Positions 33,814-42,189 of a stretch of DNA of 64,000 nucleotides are shown one piece after another (position 1 is the first letter of the stretch; each line of letters begins with the position of its first letter). Below the pieces are notes generated by a model. It was not told the origin of the DNA and did not search any database. It saw only the letters and a list, made by a program, of their open reading frames with translations. This DNA comes from an uncultured Lachnospiraceae bacterium (GTDB taxonomy: Bacteria > Bacillota > Clostridia > Lachnospirales > Lachnospiraceae). A program made the translations under genes and the position numbers. The stretch covers positions 45,801 to 109,800 of the forward strand of contig CAJUJP010000007.1 in assembly GCA_910586615.1 (NCBI GenBank), in the 5' to 3' direction.

Positions 33814-33842
33814 ATCATAGTCTATTCTTCAACAAATTTCAA
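33814..33842 (-). promoter_or_regulatory. Promoter of leuB
   Basis: Minus strand: -35 TTGAAA (33837-33842), 17-base spacer, -10 TATGAT (33814-33819). The leader is only about 45 bases, leaving no room for a T-box or attenuator peptide. Confidence 0.75.
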
Positions 33843-33902
33843 GCTGTTGGAAAAATGAACCTTAAACCATATAAAACACCTTTTGATGACCAATTGTTAT
33901 AT

Positions 33903-33937
33903 CAAAAAAAGAGGCAAACCATTACTGATTTACCTCT
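33903..33937 (-). terminator. Terminator of the lipoprotein gene
   Basis: Stem AGAGGTAAA / TTTGCCTCT (one G-U pair) with a 10-base loop and TTTTTTT on the minus strand, 32 bases past the stop. Confidence 0.8.
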
Positions 33938-33969
33938 GCTTTTATGATTCCGTTTCACCAAAAACTATA

Positions 33970-34593
33970 TTAGTTTGCTGTAAAGGCTTTCTCTGCCAGC
34001 ACATTATCATCCGGATCTGTATAGCGCATGATAACAGTACATGCACCTTCCTGACCGATCACATCATCAAACTGCTTTACCTGAGACTTGAATGTCTCCT
34101 CCTGTGAATCCAGCGCTGCGCTTAAAGCCTCAGCTATGCCGTCTACCACCATGGAGCTGTCCTCGATCTTGATGATAACAGTAAACTCATTACCTTTCAC
34201 CTCAAGGTCAGCAGACATACCTTCCTCGGCAACACTTGCAAACATAGCATCTAATGCAGATTTTACAGTAGGATCATTGTAATAATCCTCCAATGTCTGG
34301 AAGTCACCTGCTGCATCTGTATCATCTGCTGCATCGTCTGTAGCTGCCTCTGTATCATCCGCCGTATCGTCTGTAGCTGCTTCTGTATCATCCGCCGTAT
34401 CATCTGTGGCTGCTTCTGCATCATCCGCCGCGTCATCTGTGGCTGCCTCTGTATCGTCTGCCGCTGCATCTGCTGTTGTTTCCGTGTCATTAGACTCTGC
34501 TGTCTTAGCATCATCACCACCACATGCAGTTACGGACAACGTAAGTGCCATGATTGCTGCACATGCAATCATCTTTAATGTCTTTCTTTTCAT
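33970..34593 (-). CDS. Repeat-containing lipoprotein of unknown function
   Basis: 207 aa. A lipoprotein signal peptide ends in LSVTAC, lipidated Cys24, so it sits on the outer face of the membrane. Residues 46-95 are four and a half copies of an 11-residue acidic unit (DDTEAATDDAA), a flexible wall-spanning linker. The C-terminal 110 residues (FQTLEDYYNDPTVKSALDAM onward) form a compact domain reminiscent of the small DUF4854-type lipoproteins of Lachnospiraceae (tentative). It has its own strong promoter and terminator, so it is monocistronic. RBS is GGGAGGAG. Confidence 0.85.
   Translation of the reverse strand: MKRKTLKMIACAAIMALTLSVTACGGDDAKTAESNDTETTADAAADDTEAATDDAADDAEAATDDTADDTEAATDDTADDTEAATDDAADDTDAAGDFQTLEDYYNDPTVKSALDAMFASVAEEGMSADLEVKGNEFTVIIKIEDSSMVVDGIAEALSAALDSQEETFKSQVKQFDDVIGQEGACTVIMRYTDPDDNVLAEKAFTAN
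34309..34458 (-). repeat. 33-base in-frame tandem repeat inside the lipoprotein gene
   Basis: Four and a half near-identical 33-base units encode the DDTEAATDDAA-type linker. In-frame units of this kind can change number by slippage or recombination without breaking the gene. Confidence 0.85.
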
Positions 34594-34662
34594 AACTTTC
34601 TCCTCCCTTTACCCAAACGAGTATACATGTTGAATTATTTGTGGTATTTCACACAATCTGGA

Positions 34663-34691
34663 ATTTTACACGATGTGGTATGCCTTGTCAA
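34663..34691 (-). promoter_or_regulatory. Promoter of the lipoprotein gene
   Basis: Minus strand: perfect -35 TTGACA (34686-34691), 17-base spacer, -10 TAAAAT (34663-34668). Confidence 0.8.
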
Positions 34692-34775
34692 TATCATGAT
34701 ACACATTTTGTATAGGTTTACGAAAAACAGTTATTTCAAGCAGTCTTTTCTATACTTTATCACAATAAAATCTGT

Positions 34776-34806
34776 CAAAAAATACCGGACTGTACAGCCC
34801 GGCATC
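34776..34806 (-). terminator. Terminator of yajC
   Basis: Stem ATGCCGGGCT / AGTCCGGTAT with two G-U pairs around a tight GTAC loop, followed on the minus strand by TTTTTT; 29 bases past yajC. Confidence 0.75.
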
Positions 34807-34835
34807 CTGTTTCGTTTTATTCTGTTTTGCTGTTC

Positions 34836-35150
34836 TTATTCTCCGTCAGCTTTCTCGATCTGCGCCACCGCAGATTTCTGCATCGGAATACGACAATTCT
34901 TATTGCTTCCAAATTCAACGATAATCGTATCGTCTGTGATGTCGATCACAATACCATAAAATCCGCTGGTCGTAAGCACACAGTCACCCACATTCATATC
35001 TGCCAGCATGGCCGCCATTCTCTTCTGTTCCTTCTTCTGAGGACGAATCATGATAAAGTACATAAAAGCCACAATAATGACAATATACCCGATCATAATG
35101 ATACCGCCGCCTGCTGCAGCTGTCTGGTCAGCCGTCAATAAAAGTCCCAT
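34836..35150 (-). CDS. yajC: Preprotein translocase subunit YajC
   Basis: Small accessory membrane protein of the Sec/SecDF system. 104 aa from MGLLLTADQ, with GGAGG seven bases upstream; the longer upstream reading is rejected. One transmembrane helix (about 18-38) is followed by the diagnostic FIMIRPQKKEQKRM and a cytosolic GDCVLTTSGFYGIV domain. It is next to tgt, the usual tgt-yajC arrangement. Confidence 0.93.
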   Translation of the reverse strand: MGLLLTADQTAAAGGGIIMIGYIVIIVAFMYFIMIRPQKKEQKRMAAMLADMNVGDCVLTTSGFYGIVIDITDDTIIVEFGSNKNCRIPMQKSAVAQIEKADGE

Positions 35151-35310
35151 ATTTTTTTCCTCCATAATATTCATATATGATCCGGCAGACATCTGCCATG
35201 TCATACGTCTACGCAATCTAATGGATATCATACACAAAATGAATTAAGAAAACAAGCCTTTTATATCTTTTTCAATCCATTTTAGTTTCTTTTTAGATTT
35301 TTCTGCCGCC

Positions 35311-36441
35311 TTACCGTCCGGCCTGCATACCATCCAGTTTCCTTTTTTTATAAGACGCAAAACAACCATCGTCCAGCGCCTGCCTGATTTCTTCCATCAT
35401 CGTATTATAAAAATAAAGATTATGCAAAACACAAAGCCGCATACCAAGCATTTCCTTTGCTTTCAGCAGATGCCTGATATATGCTCTGGAATATCTTCTG
35501 CATGCCGGGCAGCCGCAGCCTTCCTCGATGGGGCCGTGATCCAGTTCATACTTCGCATTAAACAGATTGATCTTACCCCGGTTGGTATACAAATGACCGT
35601 GCCGGCCGTTCCTTGTAGGGTAAACGCAGTCAAAGAAGTCCACTCCCCTCTCCACGGCTTCCAGAATGTTTGCCGGTGTTCCCACTCCCATCAGGTATGT
35701 AGGCTTGTTCTGCGGCAGGTAAGGAACCGTCTCCTCAATGACATGGTACATCTGCTCATGACTCTCCCCCACCGCCAGTCCGCCCAGCGCATACCCGTCA
35801 CACTCCATCTCGGAAATCTGCTTTGCGTGGCTGATTCTGATATCATCGAATATCGCTCCCTGATTGATGCCGAAAAGAAGCTGATTCTTATTAATCGTGT
35901 CTTCCAGTCCGTTCAACCGTTCCATTTCCACCTTGCACCTTTTAAGCCATCTTGCGGTGCGCGCGACGGAAGCTTCCACATAATGCCTGTCTGCCACACT
36001 GGAGGGACATTCGTCAAACGCCATTGCTATAGTGGATGCCAGATTGGACTGGATTCGCATACTCTCCTCCGGACCCATGAAAATCTTTCTTCCGTCCACG
36101 TGAGAATTAAAATAGACTCCCTCCTCTTTGATCCTGCGCAGGCTTGCCAGTGAAAAAACCTGAAACCCGCCTGAATCCGTCAGGATCGGCTTGTCCCACG
36201 ACATAAATTTATGCAGCCCGCCCAGCTTTTTAATGACCTCATCACCGGGCCGCACATGCAGATGATATGTATTGGACAACTCCACCTGTGTCTTGATCCC
36301 TTCCAGATCCTCCGTGGAAACGGCACCTTTGATCGCCGCCGCCGTACCCACATTCATAAATACGGGCGTCTGGATCGTACCATGTACGGTCTCCATTTCC
36401 GCCCGTTTTGCTCTTCCTTCTGTCTTTAATATTCTGTACAT
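35311..36441 (-). CDS. tgt: Queuine tRNA-ribosyltransferase
   Basis: Exchanges guanine-34 for the preQ1 base in GUN-anticodon tRNAs. 376 aa. The nucleophile Asp is in PILTDSGGFQVFS with a second active-site block in DFFDCVYPTRNGRHG; the zinc ligands lie in CGCPACRRYSRAYIRHL and the following LHNLYFY region. Complete for the bacterial family. It is 160 bp upstream of yajC. Confidence 0.96.
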   Translation of the reverse strand: MYRILKTEGRAKRAEMETVHGTIQTPVFMNVGTAAAIKGAVSTEDLEGIKTQVELSNTYHLHVRPGDEVIKKLGGLHKFMSWDKPILTDSGGFQVFSLASLRRIKEEGVYFNSHVDGRKIFMGPEESMRIQSNLASTIAMAFDECPSSVADRHYVEASVARTARWLKRCKVEMERLNGLEDTINKNQLLFGINQGAIFDDIRISHAKQISEMECDGYALGGLAVGESHEQMYHVIEETVPYLPQNKPTYLMGVGTPANILEAVERGVDFFDCVYPTRNGRHGHLYTNRGKINLFNAKYELDHGPIEEGCGCPACRRYSRAYIRHLLKAKEMLGMRLCVLHNLYFYNTMMEEIRQALDDGCFASYKKRKLDGMQAGR

Positions 36442-36511
36442 TCCTGAATACCTTTACATTTCTTTCCTGATATAATGCGCCGGCGACTCCGCAAAGCCGC
36501 CGTCTTTCATC

Positions 36512-37561
36512 TTACAAATACTGATCCCAGAATTCCTCCAGGCATATATTCTCTTCATGCATGATCATAGCCGCTTCCCGGCCAACATAACGAAAATGCC
36601 AGGGTTCGTACTCTATGCTCGTAATGTGCTCTTTCCCCTCCGGATACCGCAGCGTAAATCCATATTCACAGCTGTGCTCTGCAAGCCACTGTCCGGCTTC
36701 CGTCTCACTGAATTCCTCAATCAGATCGGAAAAGGTATCACTGGTTATATCCAAAGCCAGACCAACCTGATGTTCACTGGATCCAGGAACAGTTACCGCC
36801 TGGGAAGAAATCTTATAGGCCTCCATATAAGACAGCCCCTGGTTCATATAAGCCCGTATCTTCTTATTAAATAAATACTCCTGCCTGTCCAGCGTTCTGT
36901 ACGGAGAACGGATTACAAGATTCACACCGTCATCCTTGGCCGCCTGCATCATGAGCAGCAGGTCATCTATGATCCTCTCGTCACACCGCAGCACACTTCC
37001 TTTGATCGTCCCGAGATTAAAATCATAACCGTCCGGTATGGGATGCTGTTTGTTGATCAGCACAAGCCGCCAGTCCGAAGAATCAAACACATAACCCTCT
37101 GCACCCTCTTCCGGCTGTTCTTCTTCCTTATGATATTCTTCATGACTCTCCAGAATATCGTCCAGCGTATATACATCGGCATTTGTGATATCCTGCTCCG
37201 GGTCGTACTCCAGATCGTTCTCTTCCTCATCCAATATGATAGGTGCCTCCGGATCTACCTCCGTTATCTCCGCCAGCACAATGTCCGAATCTTCCACAAC
37301 TGCGCTGTAAGTTTCCTGAGCTTTGATAAAACCTGACCGCTCCGCAAAGACCGCAAAAGAGAAACTACAGCTGTTCATAAAAAAAAGAATCACAAAAGCA
37401 ACACTTGCATAACGCTTCATATTGTTTGCAAAATGCTGACAGGTATAGTATCCCCCCAAAGCAGCTGTCATCATGGCCAGACAGGGGTACTTCAATATTT
37501 TATGTTTTTTTGCAATGCGTGTAAATTTAGCAATTACCTTTTCACGAAATGTCTTTTTCAT
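36512..37561 (-). CDS. D-Ala-D-Ala carboxypeptidase, VanY/M15B family
   Basis: Zinc peptidase trimming peptidoglycan stem peptides outside the cell. 349 aa. One membrane anchor (about 48-70) is followed by a long acidic linker (about 85-160, many Glu/Asp) and the M15B domain with zinc motif SSEHQVGLALDI and EPWHFRYVG. The start has GAGG 7 bases upstream. The acidic spacer is longer than in plain VanY enzymes. No van resistance genes accompany it, so a housekeeping wall role is likely. Confidence 0.9.
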   Translation of the reverse strand: MKKTFREKVIAKFTRIAKKHKILKYPCLAMMTAALGGYYTCQHFANNMKRYASVAFVILFFMNSCSFSFAVFAERSGFIKAQETYSAVVEDSDIVLAEITEVDPEAPIILDEEENDLEYDPEQDITNADVYTLDDILESHEEYHKEEEQPEEGAEGYVFDSSDWRLVLINKQHPIPDGYDFNLGTIKGSVLRCDERIIDDLLLMMQAAKDDGVNLVIRSPYRTLDRQEYLFNKKIRAYMNQGLSYMEAYKISSQAVTVPGSSEHQVGLALDITSDTFSDLIEEFSETEAGQWLAEHSCEYGFTLRYPEGKEHITSIEYEPWHFRYVGREAAMIMHEENICLEEFWDQYL

Positions 37562-38195
37562 CAAAATGCCTCAAATCTGTTATGCTTTCGTATATCGCAC
37601 AAAACTACACAAAAAAATATGTACCTCATTTAGTATAATAACACATAAAATTTATTTGTACAGCTTTTTTTTATATAAATTTTATGTAAATCTATATAAT
37701 TATGACAATTTTTCCTCCACGCTGTCTGTTTTAGGGATTATAAGCCTTTCCGCGCTTCAATGCAGTACAAAAGAAACACCGGACAGGTTAACAATAATTC
37801 CGGGGTTCATCCTTACCCTCCCCCTCTCTTGATTGATCTTTATCCTGAAATATTTATTTCTGTCCGCTGATGTGCTATACTAAACCAGTGCATCATATCA
37901 CCCGTATTTGATCAGAATATTCTGCTTCTCCCTAAGCGCTGACCTTTTTTGCCATCGCCGGCCGCTCTGCCGGCTGATTGGAAAGAAACCGGTCCGCCAG
38001 AATTTTTATATACCATATGCTATTTAATATTTGCAGGATATCCTTCATATTTTTTTCAGACTCCTTCATTACAAACCCGACAAGCACAGTGTATTGTCAG
38101 AATATATCCGTTTAATTCTATGATCCGGCAACAATTCTGTATTTTGCCAGATCGTATATAGAAAATACAATATCTACAAAGAAAGGAACACTCTT
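37562..38195. other. 634-base intergenic region between vanY-like gene and aroC
   Basis: Divergent control region. It holds the aroC promoter (38144-38171), a probable minus-strand promoter for the peptidase (TGTACA 37657-37662, 16-base spacer, TATTAT 37635-37640) and a small GCCGGC/GCCGGC hairpin near 37960. No ORF with an RBS and no riboswitch signature was found. Confidence 0.5.
38144..38171 (+). promoter_or_regulatory. Promoter of aroC
   Basis: -35 TTGCCA (38144-38149), 16-base spacer, -10 TACAAT (38166-38171). The leader to the ATG is only about 20 bases. Confidence 0.65.
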
Positions 38196-39296
38196 ATGGC
38201 AGGCTCATCTTTTGGCACAATCTTCCGCATCACAACCTGGGGGGAATCCCACGGCGCCGCATTGGGTGTCGTTGTGGACGGCTGCCCCGCCGGGCTGTTT
38301 TTGAATTCCTCGGACATCCAGGCTTATCTGGACAGACGGAAACCCGGCCAGACTAAAATCTCTACCCCCCGCAAAGAGGCCGACGAGGCAGAAATCCTCT
38401 CCGGCATATTTGAAGGCAAGACCACAGGCACTCCTGTTGCCATGCTGGTACGCAACACCTCCCAGCACTCTGCGGACTACAGCGAGATTGCAAACTACTA
38501 CCGTCCCGGCCACGCGGATTATACTTTTGACGCAAAATACGGCTTCCGTGATTATCGCGGCGGCGGGCGCTCCTCCGGCCGGGAAACCATCGGGCGGGTG
38601 GCTGCCGGCGCTGTGGCCGCCAAACTGCTGCGGGAATTCGGCATAGAACTGACGGCATATACAAAATCCATCGGCCCCGTCAACATTGACATGACAAAAT
38701 TTGAAAAGCAGGCAATTCTTGATACTCCCACCTGTATGCCCGACCGGGAAGCCTCTGTCCTGGCGGAAGCTTATCTTGCCGACTGCATGAAAAATTATGA
38801 CTCTGCAGGCGGCGTGATTGAATGTGTCATTGGCGGCGTTCCCGCCGGGCTGGGAGATCCTGTTTTCGAAAAGCTGAGCGCAAATCTGTCCAGGGCAGTC
38901 ATGTCCATAGGCGCCGTCAAGGCGGTGGAAATCGGGGATGGCATAAATGTGGCACTGCGTCATGGCTCTGATAATAATGATTCCTTCCGCATGGAAAACG
39001 GCCAAATCACCAAGGCTTCCAATCATGCCGGCGGCATCCTGGGCGGGATCAGCGACGGTTCTTCCATTATCCTGCGAGCCTATATCAAGCCCACCCCCTC
39101 TATCTTTTCTCCCCAGGAGACCGTGAACAGACAGGGAGAAAATATCGAGATTTCCATCAAGGGGCGGCACGATCCCATCATTGTTCCCCGCGCCGTAGTC
39201 GTAGTGGAATCCATGGCTGCACTTGTCCTTGCAGACGCACTGCTCCTCAATGCAAGTGCAAAAATGGACCATTTAAAAAGGATATATGGCAGGTAA
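38196..39296 (+). CDS. aroC: Chorismate synthase
   Basis: Last shikimate-pathway step, EPSP to chorismate, with reduced flavin. 366 aa. Signatures GESHGAALGVVVDGCPAG and the FMN/phosphate-binding RGGGRSSGRETIGRVAAGA are intact, as is the C-terminal HDPIIVPRAVVVVE. RBS AAAGGA is upstream. It is a lone plus-strand gene, seemingly more GC-rich than its flanks. Its stop codon is embedded in the loop of a strong hairpin. Other aro genes are not in the window. Confidence 0.96.
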   Translation: MAGSSFGTIFRITTWGESHGAALGVVVDGCPAGLFLNSSDIQAYLDRRKPGQTKISTPRKEADEAEILSGIFEGKTTGTPVAMLVRNTSQHSADYSEIANYYRPGHADYTFDAKYGFRDYRGGGRSSGRETIGRVAAGAVAAKLLREFGIELTAYTKSIGPVNIDMTKFEKQAILDTPTCMPDREASVLAEAYLADCMKNYDSAGGVIECVIGGVPAGLGDPVFEKLSANLSRAVMSIGAVKAVEIGDGINVALRHGSDNNDSFRMENGQITKASNHAGGILGGISDGSSIILRAYIKPTPSIFSPQETVNRQGENIEISIKGRHDPIIVPRAVVVVESMAALVLADALLLNASAKMDHLKRIYGR

Positions 39297-39311
39297 TCCT
39301 GTCATATATCC
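39280..39311 (+). terminator. Hairpin whose loop contains the aroC stop codon
   Basis: Stem GGATATATGGCAGG / CCTGTCATATATCC (14 bp, one G-U pair) around the loop TAAT, which includes the aroC TAA. A loose T-run (GTCTTTTTCTT) comes only about 17 bases later, so this is an atypical terminator or an mRNA 3'-end stabiliser. Confidence 0.55.
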
Positions 39312-39431
39312 TGATCTGCACGCTATTGTCTTTTTCTTCAGACGGCATGGCAGTATTTATGCTCTGTACTAATCTGCTGCCATGCTTCCTGCAAAAATAT
39401 AATCTACGCATTACAATCTTATCCGCATCCG

Positions 39432-41156
39432 TCAATTCGTCAGATAACTGCTCACACAGTACAGCGTCTGCCCGTTATAATCCACTCTCGACCAGCCGTA
39501 TTCCTCATTGATCCCGGTTCTTGTCACATATTCACCGTTATGCAGTATCGCCGCCACAACGGCATCCGGATTTGTCACACTCGGCAGAGTCCGCAGGTTG
39601 ACTTCTATCTTCGCCGTCACCTGATCACTGCGGTCCGCAAATTTCGTCTTAAGACCATCTCCGCTTCCTGCCCCCTCCTGCGTCTGTACAGGCGTCTGAT
39701 AATTCAGATCTGTAGTCAGATAGCTGGACACCGCATAGACCGTCTGTCCGTTATAAATAAGCCTGGACCATCCGCTGTCGCTGACACCTGTACGCTGAAC
39801 CGTCTCTCCGTTCTTCAAGGTATACACAACAGCACTGTCTTCTCCCTGGTCTGGAATGCTGCGCAGGTTCGTGGAATCCTTTGCCGTCACATTCTCATTC
39901 ACTTCCGTAAAATTCATCAGAGCTTCCGCATCTGCATGGGCTTCCTCCGGCTTTTCGCCGCTCTGCGCATCGGCAACGCCTTCATATCCGAAATATGCCA
40001 CGTTCACGTCCACAGGTTTTTCGATTCCCGCCACAGTACCGCGGTTTGTATACTGCCACATGGCATGGGTTCCCCCGTAAGAAGACTTTGCTGTCTCCGG
40101 ATAGGGAACTGCGGGATACTGCGAAACCCAGATCCGATAGCTTCCCTCGATTCTTGTCGTGTCCCACTTTGCATTTCCGGAAAGTTCCCCCATAGAAGCA
40201 TAAAACATCGGTGTATAACCCCTGTTATATATTTCCTGTAAAAAAACAAGGGCAATATCCGTGCGTTCCGCGTTGGTCAGATGATACTGTGAACTTTCAG
40301 GCTTATCAAATCCTTCACAGTCATATGCCACCGGATAAGTAATCTGATAGCCGGCAATATAATCTGCCACCCAGTCCGCTTCCGCCTTCGCCTCCTCCGC
40401 ATTAACCGCCGTAGAAAAGAAGTAGGCTCCCACCTTGATTCCGTTCCTCTGCGCTTCCTGCATATTATACCTGGCATTGGTATCTGCACAGATCTCCCTC
40501 GTCTGATCGGCACGATATCCCACACGTACCATTGCAAAGTCGATCCCGGAAGCCGCCACCTGCGCCCAGTCAATCGTTCCCTGATATCTGGCCACATCAA
40601 TCCCGATGGTAACCTGCGCCGTTTCCGCCACGCTGCCGGATGACAAAAGCGCCGTCACATCCACCTCCGTGCCCTGATCCGTACTCATGGAAGCCGGCTG
40701 GGGATCTTCCACCACAGCCTCATCAGCTGTCAGCACCTCCGTTTCATCCTGAGGCTGCTCCGAATCCGGTTCCGGAACTCTTGCTTCATCTTTCTCTATA
40801 TCCGTGATGGCTGCATCCTCCGTGCTCTTCTCCGAATCGTTCAAACCGTTTTCCTGCCCTGTCTCCCCGGCTGTATCCTCCGGCAGCATCTGTAACGCAG
40901 GACTCTGTGTTTCTACAGCCCCGCTCTCCTTCTTCCCGGCCAGAAATATAACAAGTGTAATTACGATCAAAAGCGCTCCTGCAACAATGGGAATCCACAG
41001 CTTTCCGGACATACCCCGGCCACCCCGGCCGCCGATGTCATAATCATAATCCTGCTCGTAATCATCGTCATAATCATCGGATTCTGATTCATATACCTCA
41101 TCGAATTCCGCGTCCAGATCTTCCAGTTCATCCTTCCAGTCACTGAGCCTGCTCAT
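39432..41156 (-). CDS. Membrane-anchored GH25 lysozyme with two SH3b domains
   Basis: Cell-wall muramidase, 574 aa. An acidic cytoplasmic head (1-48) precedes one transmembrane helix (about 51-72), an acidic linker (about 75-165) and the GH25 domain (about 180-375), with the catalytic Asp-x-Glu in VAYDCEGF and the typical start IGIDVARYQGTIDW. Two bacterial SH3 repeats (about 395-455 and 505-574) bind wall peptides. RBS AAGGAGG is strong. It follows the aldolase-domain gene closely. Confidence 0.93.
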   Translation of the reverse strand: MSRLSDWKDELEDLDAEFDEVYESESDDYDDDYEQDYDYDIGGRGGRGMSGKLWIPIVAGALLIVITLVIFLAGKKESGAVETQSPALQMLPEDTAGETGQENGLNDSEKSTEDAAITDIEKDEARVPEPDSEQPQDETEVLTADEAVVEDPQPASMSTDQGTEVDVTALLSSGSVAETAQVTIGIDVARYQGTIDWAQVAASGIDFAMVRVGYRADQTREICADTNARYNMQEAQRNGIKVGAYFFSTAVNAEEAKAEADWVADYIAGYQITYPVAYDCEGFDKPESSQYHLTNAERTDIALVFLQEIYNRGYTPMFYASMGELSGNAKWDTTRIEGSYRIWVSQYPAVPYPETAKSSYGGTHAMWQYTNRGTVAGIEKPVDVNVAYFGYEGVADAQSGEKPEEAHADAEALMNFTEVNENVTAKDSTNLRSIPDQGEDSAVVYTLKNGETVQRTGVSDSGWSRLIYNGQTVYAVSSYLTTDLNYQTPVQTQEGAGSGDGLKTKFADRSDQVTAKIEVNLRTLPSVTNPDAVVAAILHNGEYVTRTGINEEYGWSRVDYNGQTLYCVSSYLTN

Positions 41157-41166
41157 GTTTACCTCC

Positions 41167-42120
41167 TTAGAAGTTATCTAACAGTTCCAGATAAAAGTCA
41201 TTGTAATCTGTTCTCTTTTCCTTCATGAAATGAATCGCCGTCTTCGGATGCTGGTTTAAAATACCTGTTAAGAGATATGGCACGTCATACCCCCATACAA
41301 CCCCTGACTCTCGCAGCGGAACAATATGCTTCTCCACAAACTTAAGGATCGAATGAATGCTGTATTTAGGGTTTTTCAGGAATCCCAACAGAAGCTCGCT
41401 GGGACAATTACCGCAGCCGCGCCCGAGGCCGCTTACCGTTGCATCAAGATAGCTTACTCCCATAATAACAACTTCCGTCGTGTTTGCAAAGGCAAGCTGC
41501 TGATTATTATGGGCGTGGATTCCTACTTTCTTGCCGTATTTTGCCGCAACCTCAAGATAAGTGTCCGCCAGTCTTCTGACCTGTTCGGGATAGAGTGATC
41601 CATAGCTGTCTACCAGATAGATTGTTCCGACGCTGCTTTGTCCAAGCAGTTCCAGCGCGGCATTGATATCAGTCTCATTGGATTTGGAGATCGCCATAAT
41701 GTTAACAGTAGTCTCATATCCTTTCTTTGTACAATCCTCTATCATATCAATGGCCGCCGGAATCGTATTGATATAAGTTGCAACCCTCACCAGATCCACC
41801 GGGCTGTCTTTCTTGTTCAGAATATCTTTCTTATAATCACACCTTCCCACGTCTGCCATGACCGCGATCTTCATGTCCGTCTTGTTATCTCCTACGACGG
41901 CCCGTATATCCTTGTCATCACAGAATTTCCACTTGCCGAACTTCTTTACATCAAAAAGTTCTTTAGATGCCTTGTAACCGAATTCCATATAATCCACGCC
42001 GGCCTTCAGGTTTGCCTGATACAGATCTTTCACAAATTCATCGGTGAAGAAAAAATCGTTTACCAGCCCGCCGTCACGCAAGGTACAGTCAACCACCTTG
42101 ATATCCGGTGCGTAGGACAT
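41167..42120 (-). CDS. Aldolase catalytic domain protein (HMGL/DmpG-like)
   Basis: 317 aa TIM-barrel of the HMG-CoA lyase-like family that also holds 4-hydroxy-2-oxovalerate aldolase. The metal/substrate motif VVDCTLRDGGLVNDF is at 9-23, a HAHNNQQLAFANT metal-His pair lies near 206, and GLGRGCGNCPSE ends the barrel. The substrate is unknown; no acetaldehyde dehydrogenase partner is nearby, so the catechol meta-pathway is unlikely. Start chosen at MSYAPDIK, with AAAAGGAAG upstream; an ATG 13 codons earlier (42159) or one at 42147 is possible. Confidence 0.82.
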   Translation of the reverse strand: MSYAPDIKVVDCTLRDGGLVNDFFFTDEFVKDLYQANLKAGVDYMEFGYKASKELFDVKKFGKWKFCDDKDIRAVVGDNKTDMKIAVMADVGRCDYKKDILNKKDSPVDLVRVATYINTIPAAIDMIEDCTKKGYETTVNIMAISKSNETDINAALELLGQSSVGTIYLVDSYGSLYPEQVRRLADTYLEVAAKYGKKVGIHAHNNQQLAFANTTEVVIMGVSYLDATVSGLGRGCGNCPSELLLGFLKNPKYSIHSILKFVEKHIVPLRESGVVWGYDVPYLLTGILNQHPKTAIHFMKEKRTDYNDFYLELLDNF

Positions 42121-42189
42121 TAGTGTTCTTCCTTTTGCTCTCTTTTCCATCCTGCTCATCCCTTTCTCTGTCTCGCTGCTGCATATCTT

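Noticed and set aside
36512..37561. Vancomycin-resistance locus (vanY)
   Set aside because: No vanH, vanA/B, vanX or dedicated regulator is adjacent; M15B peptidases are common wall enzymes in Clostridia.
38205..39272. Long open frame opposite aroC (355 codons)
   Set aside because: Antisense shadow of a GC-rich gene; its composition (Gly/His/Cys-rich) matches no family and aroC is certain.
41167..42120. 4-hydroxy-2-oxovalerate aldolase of aromatic meta-cleavage
   Set aside because: No acetaldehyde dehydrogenase or hydratase neighbours, and the organism appears anaerobic; only the aldolase-like fold is supported.
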